A stretch of DNA of 64,000 bases from Streptomyces marianii. GTDB lineage: Bacteria > Actinomycetota > Actinomycetes > Streptomycetales > Streptomycetaceae. The stretch is taken from NCBI RefSeq assembly GCF_005795905.1, contig NZ_VAWE01000001.1, positions 6,251,001 to 6,315,000 on the forward strand. The letters run 5' to 3'. Positions 16,402 through 25,086 of this stretch are shown piece after piece; within the stretch, counting starts at the first letter, position 1; every line of letters begins with the position of its first letter. The notes beneath the pieces are model-generated. The model was given only the letters and a program-made list of their open reading frames with translations. It did not search any database and was not told where the DNA came from. The translations under genes and the position numbers were made by a program.

Positions 16402-17424
16402 ATGCGGCAGGCATACATGACGGAATCGGGACACGGCAGCGCGGAGGACCCCCGCCCCGGTTCCCGGATCCGGGCCCTGCTCGACCGTTTGCGGAGAGAT
16501 CCGGGGATCTGGCGGCGCGGTGTCGTCCTCGCGGTCGTCGCGGCGGCCACCGGCCTGCTGATGGTCCTCCACGCGCAGATCCCCAACAGGATCGGCAACG
16601 TGGGCAGTCTCACCGAGACGTTCCTGCCCTGGCTGGGGCTCCTGGTGCCGGTGCTGCTGGTCCTCGCGCTCCTGCGGCGATCGGCGACGGCGCTGGTCGC
16701 GCTGCTCGTCCCGGCGATCGTGTGGCTGAACCTCTTCGGCGGACTGCTCACGGACAAGTCGGGCGGCGGGGAGGTCCTCACCGTCGCCACCCACAACGTG
16801 AACGCCGAGAACACCGACCCGGAGGGCACCGCCCGCGAGGTCGCCGCCTCGGGCGCCGACGTCGTCGCCCTGGAGGAACTGACGGGCGACGCGGTCCCGG
16901 CGTACGAGAAGGCGCTGGCGTCCCAGTACCGCTACCACTCCGTCCAGGGCACGGTCGGGCTGTGGAGCAAGTACCCGATGAGCGACACCCGGCCCGTCGA
17001 CATCCAGCTGGGCTGGGTCCGCGCCATGCGCTCCACCGTGGCCACCCCGTCCGGCGACCTTTCGGTGTACGTCGCACACCTGCCGTCGGTGCGGGTCAAG
17101 ATGAACGCCGGGTTCACCGCCAGCCAGCGGGACACCAGTGCCGACGCGCTCGGCGAGGCGATCGCCCGCGACCCGGTGGGCAGGGTCGTGCTCCTGGGAG
17201 ACCTCAACGGCACGATGAACGACCGCGCCCTGAACGCGGTCACCTCGCAGATGCGCTCCACACAGGGCGCCGCCGGCGACGGTTTCGGTTTCAGCTGGCC
17301 GGCGTCGTTCCCGATGGCCCGGATCGACCAGATCATGGTGAAGGGCGTCGAGCCGGTCTCGTCCTGGACGCTGCCTCGCACGGCCAGCGACCATCTGCCC
17401 ATAGCGGCCGGTATCCGTCTCTGA
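16402..17424 (+). CDS. Membrane endonuclease/exonuclease/phosphatase-family protein (VanJ-like)
   Basis: About 340 residues. Three hydrophobic segments near the N-terminus (approximately 38-57, 70-87 and 93-112) anchor an extracytoplasmic EEP domain. Catalytic blocks are [13 protein letters not shown] (Asn), VALEEL (metal-binding Glu), [11 protein letters not shown] (Asp and Asn) and ARIDQIMV...TASDHLPI (Asp-His). This layout matches VanJ, an actinobacterial membrane protein linked to teicoplanin resistance and lipid-carrier pyrophosphate hydrolysis, but general EEP proteins look alike. The start at 16402 has GTGAGG nine bases upstream; starts at 16372, 16396 and 16417 are possible. Confidence 0.8.
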   Translation: MRQAYMTESGHGSAEDPRPGSRIRALLDRLRRDPGIWRRGVVLAVVAAATGLLMVLHAQIPNRIGNVGSLTETFLPWLGLLVPVLLVLALLRRSATALVALLVPAIVWLNLFGGLLTDKSGGGEVLTVATHNVNAENTDPEGTAREVAASGADVVALEELTGDAVPAYEKALASQYRYHSVQGTVGLWSKYPMSDTRPVDIQLGWVRAMRSTVATPSGDLSVYVAHLPSVRVKMNAGFTASQRDTSADALGEAIARDPVGRVVLLGDLNGTMNDRALNAVTSQMRSTQGAAGDGFGFSWPASFPMARIDQIMVKGVEPVSSWTLPRTASDHLPIAAGIRL

Positions 17425-17435
17425 CCCGGTTCGCC

Positions 17436-17795
17436 CCGTCTCCCCGGGTCCCGTCTCCCCGGGTCCCGTCTCCCCGGGTCCCGTCTCCCCGGGTCCCGTC
17501 TCCCCGGGTCCCGTCTCCCCGGGTCCCGTCTCCCCGGGTCCCGTCTCCCCGGGTCCCGTCTCCCCGGGTCCCGCCTTCCCGGGTCCCGCCTTCCCGGGTC
17601 CCGCCTTCCCGGTCCCGGGTCCCGCCTTCCCGGGTCCCGCCTTCCCGGGTCCCGCCTTCCCGGGTCCCGCCTTCCCGGGTCCCGCGTCCCCGGGTCCCGT
17701 CTTCCCGCGGTTCCGTCTTCCCGCGGTTCCGTCTTCCCGGGTCCCGCCTTCCCGGGCTCCACCTTTCCGGGTCCCGCCTTTCCGGGTCCCGCGGT
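17436..17795. repeat. 15-bp tandem repeat array, roughly 24 units
   Basis: About nine copies of CCGTCTCCCCGGGTC are followed by copies of the variant CCGCCTTCCCGGGTC and looser versions. Each unit holds the palindrome CCCGGG. Unit length is a multiple of three, so long Pro-Ser-Arg or Gly-Arg frames appear on both strands and are not genes. It fills the gap between two convergent genes. Confidence 0.95.
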
Positions 17796-17820
17796 GACCG
17801 CCCGGGCTGCTCGACCGCAC

Positions 17821-17864
17821 GGCGAAGGGGGCTTCCCACGACGACGTGGGAAGCCCCCTTCGCC
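17821..17864. terminator. Strong terminator between convergent genes
   Basis: Positions 17821-17840 (GGCGAAGGGGGCTTCCCACG) are the exact reverse complement of 17845-17864, with a 4-nt loop. The 20-bp perfect stem lies 17 bp past the nadE stop and downstream of the repeat array and phosphatase gene, so it can end transcripts from both sides. Confidence 0.9.
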
Positions 17865-17880
17865 ACGGACGGGCCGCGCG

Positions 17881-19641
17881 TCAGCGCGCCGTCATCTCGC
17901 GCCAGCGATTCGTGATCGGCAGCCGGCGGTCCTTGCCGAAGCCCTTCGCGGAGATCTTCGTGCCCGGCGGGTACTGCCGCCGCTTGTACTCGGCGGTGTC
18001 GACGAGCCGCAGCACCCTCGCCACCAGCTCCTCGTCGTAGCCCGCCGCCACGATCGCGTCCTTGCCCCGGTCGCGGTCGACGTACAGCTCCAGGATCCCG
18101 TCGAGCACGTCGTAGTCGGGAAGCGAGTCGGTGTCGACCTGCCCCGGCCGCAGTTCGGCGCTCGGCGGCTTGACGATCGAGTTCTCGGGGATGGGCGCGG
18201 TCCTGCCGCGCTCCTCGGCCGCCCGGTTGCGCCACTTCGCCAGCCTGAAGACGGAGGACTTGTACACGTCCTTGATCGGCCCGTACGCGCCGACCGAGTC
18301 GCCGTACAGCGTTGAGTAGCCCACCGCCAGCTCGGACTTGTTGCCCGGCGCGAGCACGATGTGGCCCTCCTGGTTGGAGACGGCCATCAGCGTCGTCCCG
18401 CGCAGCCGTGACTGGAGGTTCTCCTCCGCCAGACCGGTCAGCGAGAGCGAGCCCATGAAGGCGTCGAACATCGGCTCGATCGACACGGTGCGGAAGTTCA
18501 GCCCCGTGCGCCGGGCGAGCTCGGCCGCGTCGTCCCGGGAGTGGTCAGAGGAGTACTTGGACGGCATGGAGAGGCCGTAGACGTTCTCCGCCCCCAACGC
18601 GTCGCAGGCGATCGCGGCGACCAGTGCCGAATCGATACCTCCGGAGAGGCCGACGACGACCGAGCGGAAGCCGTTCTTGGCGACGTACGCGCGCAGCCCG
18701 ACGACCAGGGCCGAGTACACCTCCTCCTCGTCGTCGAGCCGCTGAGCGTACCCGCCCGTCAGCTCCGGCTCCCACGACGGGAGCGGGTCCTCGGAGAGGA
18801 CGATCCGGTCGACGGTCAGCCCGTCGTCCACCAGGCCCGTCGGGGCGTCGGCGTCCGCGGCCGGGAGGTCGAGGTCCAGGATCACGCTGCCCTCGGCGAA
18901 CTGCGGTGCGCGCGCGATCACCTCCCCGTCCCGGTCGACGACGATCGAGTCGCCGTCGAAGACGAGCTCGTCCTGGCCGCCGATCATCGCGAGGTACGCG
19001 GTGGTGCAGCCGGCCTCCTGGGCGCGCTTGCGGACCAGTTCCAGCCGGGTGTCGTCCTTGTTCCGCTCGTACGGCGAGGCGTTGATCGAGACCAGCAGCC
19101 CGGCCCCGGCGGACCGGGCGGCGGGGACCCGGCCGCCGTCCTGCCAGAGGTCCTCGCAGATGGCGAGCGCGACATCGACACCGTGGACGCGGACGACGGG
19201 CATGGTGTCGCCCGGCACGAAGTACCGGAACTCGTCGAAGACGCCGTAGTTGGGCAGGTGGTGCTTGGCGAAGGTCAGCGCCACCCGGCCGCCGTGCAGC
19301 ACGGCCGCGGCGTTCCGCGGGGCGCCGGCGGGCTGGCCGTACCGCGGCTGGGCCTTCTCCGAGCGGTCGAGATAGCCGACGATCACGGGGATCTCCCCGA
19401 AGCCCTCGTCGGCGAGACGCACGGCGAGCGCGCGCAGGGCGGCCCGTGACGCCTCGACGAAGGACGACCGGAGGGCCAGGTCCTCTACGGGATAGCCGGT
19501 CAGCGCCATCTCGGGGAACGCGATGAGATGCGCCCCCTGCGCGGCGGCGTGCCGGGTCCAGTGCACGATCGACTCGGCGTTGCCGGCGAGGTCGCCGACG
19601 GTCGAGTCGATCTGATTCAGGGCGAGGCGAAGTTGAGGCAC
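17881..19641 (-). CDS. nadE: NAD+ synthase, glutamine-hydrolysing
   Basis: Makes NAD from deamido-NAD, ATP and glutamine-derived ammonia in the cytoplasm. The 586-residue chain has an N-terminal nitrilase-type glutaminase domain with the Glu ([10 protein letters not shown]), Lys ([14 protein letters not shown]) and Cys ([12 protein letters not shown]) triad. A C-terminal synthetase domain has the ATP motif [15 protein letters not shown], a second block [19 protein letters not shown] and the C-terminal [20 protein letters not shown]. The gene is single and ends at a strong hairpin. Confidence 0.96.
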   Translation of the reverse strand: MPQLRLALNQIDSTVGDLAGNAESIVHWTRHAAAQGAHLIAFPEMALTGYPVEDLALRSSFVEASRAALRALAVRLADEGFGEIPVIVGYLDRSEKAQPRYGQPAGAPRNAAAVLHGGRVALTFAKHHLPNYGVFDEFRYFVPGDTMPVVRVHGVDVALAICEDLWQDGGRVPAARSAGAGLLVSINASPYERNKDDTRLELVRKRAQEAGCTTAYLAMIGGQDELVFDGDSIVVDRDGEVIARAPQFAEGSVILDLDLPAADADAPTGLVDDGLTVDRIVLSEDPLPSWEPELTGGYAQRLDDEEEVYSALVVGLRAYVAKNGFRSVVVGLSGGIDSALVAAIACDALGAENVYGLSMPSKYSSDHSRDDAAELARRTGLNFRTVSIEPMFDAFMGSLSLTGLAEENLQSRLRGTTLMAVSNQEGHIVLAPGNKSELAVGYSTLYGDSVGAYGPIKDVYKSSVFRLAKWRNRAAEERGRTAPIPENSIVKPPSAELRPGQVDTDSLPDYDVLDGILELYVDRDRGKDAIVAAGYDEELVARVLRLVDTAEYKRRQYPPGTKISAKGFGKDRRLPITNRWREMTAR

Positions 19642-19756
19642 GCACCCAGTGTAATCGTCTTTCTGACGCGATGTCCCGGCTGTGTGGCGCGCGCCACCCC
19701 GGGGGCACCGGGGGCGCCGGTCCCGGGGGAGGGGTGCCTTCTCCCCCGGGCGGGGA

Positions 19757-21496
19757 TCAGTCCTCGTACGCCAGCGTCGTCATCATCCCGGACTCCGAGT
19801 GGTAGATGTTGTGGCAGTGGAACATCCACAGCCCCGGATTGTCGGCGTCGAAGTCCGCCACCAGTTTGCGGTGCGGCAGCAGGATCGCCGTGTCCTTGCG
19901 GGCGCCCAGCGCGTCGATGCCGGCCAGGGCGAAGGTGTGGCCGTGCAGGTGCATGGGGTGCCACATGTCCGTGGCGTTGATGACCACCAGCCGCACCCGC
20001 TCGCCGTACTCGACCCTGTGGAGCACCTCCGGGTCGTACGGCTGCCGGTCGAAGGCCCAGTCGTACCGCTTCATGCCGCCGGTCAGCGTGAACCGGATGA
20101 GACGGTCCGGGCGGCGCCGGTCCAGTCTCACCGACTCCTCCGGCCGCAGGCGCGCGGACGACTGCAGCACCCTGCGGTCCAGCTCCGACGGGCGGGTGGA
20201 CGGCTTGGGCGTGGCCCCGCGGCCCGTCCGGAGCACGGCCATCGCCGAGCCCCGCTTGCCCTCCGCCAGCGCGGTGAAAGGGAACACCCCGTCCTTCGCG
20301 GTGACCATCACGTCGTACCGCTCGGCCATGCCCAGCAGCAGCGCGTCGGTCTTGTACGGGTGGACGGGGAAGCCGTCCGAGTGGACGACGGTCATCTCGT
20401 GGCCGCCGAGCGCCACCCGGAACGCCGTCTCGCCGCCCGCGTTGATGATCCGCAGCCGGATCCGGTCGCCCGGCTTCGCCTTGAACTCGGTCGGGTCGTC
20501 CGCCGTGCGCCCGTTGATCAGGTAGTACGGGTACGCGACATCGCCCGCGTGGCCGCCGAGCAGCTTGCTCACGGCGCCGCTCATCAGCCGGCGCGGGCCC
20601 CTGCCGCCACCCGGCCCGGGGGCGTCGCGTCCGGCGTCCGGGTCCTCGGCCCTGGCCGGCCCGTACCCGGCGTCGACCCCGCCGGTCGGCCGGGACCGCG
20701 GACGCCCGTCGCGGTCCTCGTCGGCTCCGTCCTCGCGGTCCCGCCCGCGCCGGTCGTCCCCGTCGCCGTGGTGGCCGCCGTCGTGCGCGTTGCCGTGGCC
20801 CATGGCGGGCTTGCCCTTGCGGAGCTGCGACAGCACGTCGTCCGGTGTGGACCCGTCCACGCCGTCGATCCAGTCGTCCAGGACGATGACCCACTCGTGG
20901 TCGTAGGAGAGCGGCTCCTTCGGGTCCTCCACGATCAGCGGTGCGTACATGCCGCTGTCGATCTGCACGCCGTAGTGGGGGTGGAACCAGTACGTGCCGG
21001 CGTGCGGCACGGTGAAGCGGTACGCGAAGGTCCCGCCCGGCTTGACCGCAGGCTGCGTCACGCCCGGCACGCCGTCCATCCTGTTCTCGAGGGCGATGCC
21101 GTGCCAGTGCACGGTGGTGGGCACCGGCAGGTGGTTGGCCAGGGTGAGCTCGAGCGTGTCCCCGGCGTTGATCCGCACCTCCTTGCCCGGCAGCCGGTCG
21201 TTGTACGTCCACGTCTTGAACGTGCGTCCGCGGCCGATGTCGACCGTGCTGGGCGTGGCCGTGAACGTACGTGTGCGGAGCGGGCTCACGCTGCGGACCG
21301 CCGCCGGACCGCTGGCCTTCTTTCCGTCGGCTGGTGGGGACCCCTCGGCCGGGGCACCCGCCGCGCCACGGCCGCCGTCGTCCGACCCGCCGCCGGAGCA
21401 GGCGGCGAGCAACCCCGATCCGGCGGCGGCGATCCCGGCACCGAGTACGGCGCGACGGGTGCGAGAGGTCTGACGAGTGTGCTCCTGCCTGGACAT
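19757..21496 (-). CDS. Secreted multicopper oxidase with a His/Asp-rich insert
   Basis: An extracytoplasmic copper enzyme of about 579 residues, probably a lipoprotein. The N-terminus has a twin-arginine pattern (RTRRAVLGAG) and a lipobox (GLLAACSG). Copper ligand motifs are intact: TVHWHGIAL, YWFHPHYG, HPMHLHGHTFAL and the C-terminal HCHNIYHSESGMM with the axial Met. Between the first two cupredoxin domains lies an insert rich in His, Asp, Gly and Arg, unlike ordinary laccases, resembling Met/His-rich loops of CueO-type cuprous oxidases. The start 21496 has GGAGG immediately upstream. Cu(I) detoxification or phenol oxidation are both possible. Confidence 0.9.
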   Translation of the reverse strand: MSRQEHTRQTSRTRRAVLGAGIAAAGSGLLAACSGGGSDDGGRGAAGAPAEGSPPADGKKASGPAAVRSVSPLRTRTFTATPSTVDIGRGRTFKTWTYNDRLPGKEVRINAGDTLELTLANHLPVPTTVHWHGIALENRMDGVPGVTQPAVKPGGTFAYRFTVPHAGTYWFHPHYGVQIDSGMYAPLIVEDPKEPLSYDHEWVIVLDDWIDGVDGSTPDDVLSQLRKGKPAMGHGNAHDGGHHGDGDDRRGRDREDGADEDRDGRPRSRPTGGVDAGYGPARAEDPDAGRDAPGPGGGRGPRRLMSGAVSKLLGGHAGDVAYPYYLINGRTADDPTEFKAKPGDRIRLRIINAGGETAFRVALGGHEMTVVHSDGFPVHPYKTDALLLGMAERYDVMVTAKDGVFPFTALAEGKRGSAMAVLRTGRGATPKPSTRPSELDRRVLQSSARLRPEESVRLDRRRPDRLIRFTLTGGMKRYDWAFDRQPYDPEVLHRVEYGERVRLVVINATDMWHPMHLHGHTFALAGIDALGARKDTAILLPHRKLVADFDADNPGLWMFHCHNIYHSESGMMTTLAYED

Positions 21497-21589
21497 GGCC
21501 CTCCGGTCGGTCGAACATGCGCGCACCTCCCCCGCAGGGGGACGGGCCCCGGGCGGGGCTGAACGCGGCACGACCTAGCATGGGGCACG

Positions 21590-22306
21590 ATGCCCGAAAC
21601 ATCCGGTACATCCAGAACTGTCGCGCTGCTCATCGCACTCGGCTCCCTGCTCTACACCGCATGGGTGCTCGAACTGCTCCTGGCCACCGGCCTCGACCCG
21701 GTCCGGGCGTACGTCAGCGAACTCTCGGCGGCGGACCAGCCCTTCGGCGGCCTGTTCCGCGCCACGGACCTCGCCGCCGGGCTGCTCGTCCTCGCCGGGG
21801 CGGCCGTCGCCCTGCCGACGCGTCCGAGACGGCCGTGGTCCGTCGCGGGCTGGACCGCCGTCGCCGTGTTCGGCCTGGCGACCGCCCTCGACTCGCGGTT
21901 GCCGCTCAGCTGCGCGCCCACCGACGACCCGGAGTGCGCCGCCCTGGAGACGGCGGGCCTCGTCCCGGCCACGCACACCGCGCACGCCGTCAGTTCCGGT
22001 CTCGCCATGACGGGCGCGCTCACCGGCATGGTCGCGCTCACGATCGCGGCCCGCCGCTACCACCGGTGGCCCGCGCTGGGCCGGTTCGGGCCGGGTCTCG
22101 TCGCCGTCGAACTCGCCGCCACCGCCTGGACGCTGACCGCCGTCGCCGCCTTCGAGGCGGGCCGCGGCATCTGGTGGCTCGGCGCCGGGCAGCGACTCCA
22201 GGTGCTGGTCGTGGCAGGGTGGCTGGCGGTACTCGCGCTGTCCGTGGCGCGGGACGGCAGGAGCCGGCCGGGTGCGGGGCGGCCGGGAGCGAGGGGGACG
22301 GCGTGA
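21590..22306 (+). CDS. DUF998 integral membrane protein
   Basis: A 238-residue protein with about six hydrophobic segments, the first at residues 10-30. It has the recurring DUF998 features: a periplasmic YVSELSAADQPFGGLFRATD segment after helix 1 and a HTAHAVSSGLAMTGAL segment in the later half. A Cys pair occurs in LSCAPTDDPECAALE. It starts at ATG 21590, is divergent from the multicopper oxidase, and its stop overlaps the start of the hydrolase gene (GTGA), so the two are one operon. No biochemical function is known for the family. Confidence 0.82.
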   Translation: MPETSGTSRTVALLIALGSLLYTAWVLELLLATGLDPVRAYVSELSAADQPFGGLFRATDLAAGLLVLAGAAVALPTRPRRPWSVAGWTAVAVFGLATALDSRLPLSCAPTDDPECAALETAGLVPATHTAHAVSSGLAMTGALTGMVALTIAARRYHRWPALGRFGPGLVAVELAATAWTLTAVAAFEAGRGIWWLGAGQRLQVLVVAGWLAVLALSVARDGRSRPGAGRPGARGTA

Positions 22307-23148
22307 CGTTCGTACGGATCGGAGGAGTGCCCCACCACGTGGTGGCCGAGGGCAGCGGACCCGTCTGCGTCCTCAGTGCGGGCCTCGCCATGAGCTGGTT
22401 CGACTGGGACCCCGTCGTGCCCCTGCTTGCCCCGTACCGCACGGTCGTCCGCTTCGACCGGCCGGGGCACGGCCTGAGCGGCGCCGCCGTGGTGCCTCCG
22501 TCCGCCGCCGGGGAGGCCCACCGCATCGCCGGGATCCTCGACGCCCTCGGGCTCGGCGGACCGCCCGCCACCGTCGTCGGACACTCCATCGCCGGCTTTC
22601 ACGTGGAGGCCTTCGCCCGGCTCCACCCCTCCCGTACGGCCGGGCTCGTCCTGGTCGACGCCAGCATCGAGGAGAACGCCGGAGTGCCCCGCGCGCCCGC
22701 CGTCCGTACGGCCGTGGCACACGGCCTGGGCACGGCGCTGACGGCGGTCGGAGCACCCGCCGCGGTCGGTCCGGCCCTCCGCCGGACCGTGGTCCGGCTG
22801 TTCCGCGAAGGCGGCGGTGACCCGGCCCCCGCCACGCTCGTACGCCGCTGCTACGGCACCTCGCGCGTGCTCCAGGGCGCGTTGCTGGAGAACACCCACT
22901 ACCGCGCGGTCGCTGCCGAACTGCTCGCCCTGCGCACCCGGTTCCCGCTTCCGGACGGCGTGCCCGTGACCGTGCTGGCCGCGTCGGACGGCCGCGGCCG
23001 TCGCTCGACGGGGCGCTGGCTGGCACGGCAGCGCGCACTCGCCGCCGAACTCGGCGACGCGCACTTCGAGGCCGTCGAGCCCTCCGGGCACATGGTCATG
23101 CTGGACCGCCCGGACGCGGTGGCCCGGGCGGTCCTGAAGCAGGGGTGA
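22303..23148 (+). CDS. Alpha/beta hydrolase
   Basis: A 281-residue cytoplasmic hydrolase. The start is GTG at 22303, overlapping the preceding stop codon. The nucleophile elbow is VVGHSIAGFHVEAFARLHP (Ser near residue 96), the catalytic His is in VEPSGHMVMLDRP near the C-terminus, and the acid is probably Asp in VLAASDGRGR. The N-terminal part has the RFDRPGHGLSG motif. Substrate unknown; ester, lactone or epoxide substrates are all possible for this fold. It is translationally coupled to the DUF998 gene, which suggests a joint role at or near the membrane. Confidence 0.87.
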   Translation: MTFVRIGGVPHHVVAEGSGPVCVLSAGLAMSWFDWDPVVPLLAPYRTVVRFDRPGHGLSGAAVVPPSAAGEAHRIAGILDALGLGGPPATVVGHSIAGFHVEAFARLHPSRTAGLVLVDASIEENAGVPRAPAVRTAVAHGLGTALTAVGAPAAVGPALRRTVVRLFREGGGDPAPATLVRRCYGTSRVLQGALLENTHYRAVAAELLALRTRFPLPDGVPVTVLAASDGRGRRSTGRWLARQRALAAELGDAHFEAVEPSGHMVMLDRPDAVARAVLKQG

Positions 23149-23283
23149 GGGGCGACGCCAGGCCGCCGGGCACCGCCGGGTCACCGGCCCGTCGGCGAGC
23201 CGGCGCGACGAACTCGCCGGGGGCTGCCGCCGGCGTACCGCCGCATCGGGCGCCGCGAACCGGGGGCGGCCGTTACCGGGGTG

Positions 23284-23500
23284 GTGGCGGTGTGGCCCGC
23301 GGGTTTGCCGTGTGTCCGTGCTCCGGCGTACCGACGTATCGGGCGCCGCGGGTCTGCCGTGTGTCCGTGCTCCGGGGTGGCGGTGTGGCCTGCGGGTTTG
23401 CCGTGTGTCCGTGCTCCGGCGTACCGACGCATCGGGCGCCGCGGGTCTGCCGTGTGTCCGTGCTCCGGGGTGGCGGTGTGGCCCGCGGGTCCGCCGCGTA
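23284..23500. repeat. 93-bp tandem repeat, about 2.5 copies
   Basis: GTGGCGGTGTGGCC starts units at 23284, 23377 and 23470. Within each unit GTGTCCGTGCTCCGG occurs twice. A diverged partial copy of the internal segment lies at about 23234-23260. Unit length is a multiple of three, so repetitive frames open on both strands. It separates the convergent hydrolase and CBS genes; no gene is supported from 23149 to 23549. Confidence 0.92.
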
Positions 23501-23549
23501 CCCGTGCAACTGCGTGGCGCCCCTGCGGCGTACGCCGACCGACGCCGGA

Positions 23550-23969
23550 TCAGGCCCGTGCGTACACCTGCTCGACCCACTGGGCGAGCTGGTCCTCCGA
23601 CAGGTGCTGCGCCAGGTCCGCCTCGCTGATCATGCCGACGAGGCGCTTGTTCTCGATCACGGGGAGCCGGCGGATCTGGTGCTCCTGCATCTCGTGGAGT
23701 ACGTCGCCGACGTCCGCGCCCGAGTCGATCCAGCGCGGGGTGCCGCGGGCCATGTCGCCCGCCGTGATCTTCGACGGGTCGTGGCCCATGGCCACGCAGC
23801 CGACCACGATGTCGCGGTCGGTCAGAATGCCGCACAGCCGCTCGTCGGCGTCGGCGATGGGCAGCGCGCCCACGTTCAGCTCGCGCATCAACTGCGCGGC
23901 ACGGTCGAGAGTTTCGTGCGCCGGGATCCACTGGGCCCCGGGATGCATGATGTCCTTGGCGGTCGTCAT
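23550..23969 (-). CDS. Two-CBS-domain protein
   Basis: A 139-residue soluble protein made of two CBS motifs: DIMHPGAQWIPAHETLDRAAQ...GALPIADADERLCGILTDRDIV, then DMARGTPRWIDSGADVGDVL...RRLPVIENKRLVGMISEADL. CBS pairs bind adenosyl nucleotides such as AMP, ATP or NAD and act as sensors or regulators. The start at 23969 is decided by the perfect AGGAGGT nine bases upstream; the open frame runs further 5' without support. Streptomyces encodes several such small proteins, often stress-induced. Its partner is not evident here. Confidence 0.9.
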   Translation of the reverse strand: MTTAKDIMHPGAQWIPAHETLDRAAQLMRELNVGALPIADADERLCGILTDRDIVVGCVAMGHDPSKITAGDMARGTPRWIDSGADVGDVLHEMQEHQIRRLPVIENKRLVGMISEADLAQHLSEDQLAQWVEQVYARA

Positions 23970-24246
23970 GGGGTTCGTACCTCCTGGGCGCGGCCCACGC
24001 CCCTTGTCCACCCGATGTTCACGCCCGTCGTCCCACGCGGGTGGAGAGCAGTCGTCTGCCGACGGCCCTGCCGACGTCGCGCACCACGGGCCGGGCCTCC
24101 CCGGCCGGGACTGTGGGGACTTCTTCGACGTGCACGCCGGCACCCGGGGCGGCGGGCGGCCGGGCAGCTGGTCCCGGCGGACGCCGAGGAAGCCGTCTTC
24201 GACCTTACCGCCGACGCCGTGGCGGCGCCCGACGGGACGACCGACC

Positions 24247-24276
24247 CCGCGGCCCCCCGGCGCCGGGGGGCCGCGG
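24247..24276. other. 30-bp perfect palindrome
   Basis: CCGCGGCCCCCCGG, CG, CCGGGGGGCCGCGG reads the same on both strands with no unpaired loop. It lies in the 376-bp gap between the CBS gene start and the DUF305 gene stop, 22 bp from the terminator hairpin, and may be a second transcription barrier. The rest of this gap shows no gene. Confidence 0.8.
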
Positions 24277-24297
24277 AGGGGTGCGCTTCGGGAGTGC

Positions 24298-24338
24298 GCG
24301 CCCGCGTGGGCGGGTGTCCGCCCGGCCCACGCGGGCGC
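24298..24338 (-). terminator. Terminator of the DUF3105-DUF305 operon
   Basis: GCGCCCGCGTGGGC (24298-24311) pairs perfectly with 24325-24338; the 13-nt loop can pair further (GGG with CCC). It ends 8 bp past the DUF305 stop codon on the leftward strand. Confidence 0.85.
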
Positions 24339-24345
24339 ACCGGTC

Positions 24346-25086
24346 TCAGGAGCGGGGCGCCGCGCCCCGCTTCTCCAGGAGATCCGCCATCAGGTCCATC
24401 TCGGACTGCTGGGCGTCGACCATCCCCTGGGCCAGGGCCTTCTCCTGAGGCACGGTGCACAGGTCCGCGCAGCCCTCCGCCATCGCGACACCGCCCTTGT
24501 GATGGTCGGTCATCAGCTGTAGGAAGAGGACCTCGGCCTGCTTGCCGCTCGCCTTGGCCAGCTGGTCCAGCTCGGCCTGCGTGGCCATCCCCGGCATCAC
24601 CGCCCCGGCGCCGGTCCGCTGCCCGCCGTGGCCGCTTCCGTGCGTGTCGTTCCCGGAAGTGCCGCCGTGTCCGCCGTCCCCGTGCCCGTCCTCACCGTGG
24701 GCCTGCTCCATCCAGGCCATCGGCCCGGTCCCGGACTCCACCTTCGGCAGCTTCCACAGATCCAGCCAGCCCAGCAGCATGCCGCGCTGGTTCGCCTGGG
24801 TGTTGGCGATGTCGTAGGCGAGCCGCCGTACCTCCTCGTCCTGCGTACGGTCCCGGACGATGAAGGACATCTCCACCGCCTGCTGGTGGTGGACGGCCAT
24901 GTCGCGGGCGAAACCCGCGTCGGCCGAGCCCGCCGCGGGGGCGGCCGAGGCCCCCGCGGCGTCCCCGTGCCCGCCGGGGTGCCCGTCGCCGCCCGCGGAC
25001 GCGACCGTGGCCGCGCCCGCGAAAAGCAGCGCCAGTACCACCGCGGCGATCGAGACCCAGTGCGTACGCGTCAGCGTGAGGGTCAC
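24346..25086 (-). CDS. Secreted DUF305 protein
   Basis: About 246 residues. A signal or anchor segment covers residues 8-29 (WVSIAAVVLALLFAGAATVA), then a four-helix DUF305 domain. The family's paired motif appears twice: FARDMAVHHQQAVEM and FLQLMTDHHKGGVAMAE, both rich in Met and His and suggestive of metal binding. A linker between them, rich in His and Gly (HGEDGHGDGGHGG), adds more potential ligands. The GTG start at 25086 overlaps the stop of the DUF3105 gene, showing translational coupling. DUF305 proteins often accompany copper functions, and a multicopper oxidase lies 3 kb away, but a copper role is inference. Confidence 0.88.
   Translation of the reverse strand: MTLTLTRTHWVSIAAVVLALLFAGAATVASAGGDGHPGGHGDAAGASAAPAAGSADAGFARDMAVHHQQAVEMSFIVRDRTQDEEVRRLAYDIANTQANQRGMLLGWLDLWKLPKVESGTGPMAWMEQAHGEDGHGDGGHGGTSGNDTHGSGHGGQRTGAGAVMPGMATQAELDQLAKASGKQAEVLFLQLMTDHHKGGVAMAEGCADLCTVPQEKALAQGMVDAQQSEMDLMADLLEKRGAAPRS

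Noticed and set aside
19682..21562. 626-codon rightward frame opposite the multicopper oxidase
   Set aside because: Antisense shadow; the leftward frame contains all copper-ligand motifs and an export signal.
23281..23509. Possible CRISPR-like array
   Set aside because: Repeats are tandem and contiguous with no variable spacers and no cas genes; the same holds for the 15-bp and 114-bp arrays.
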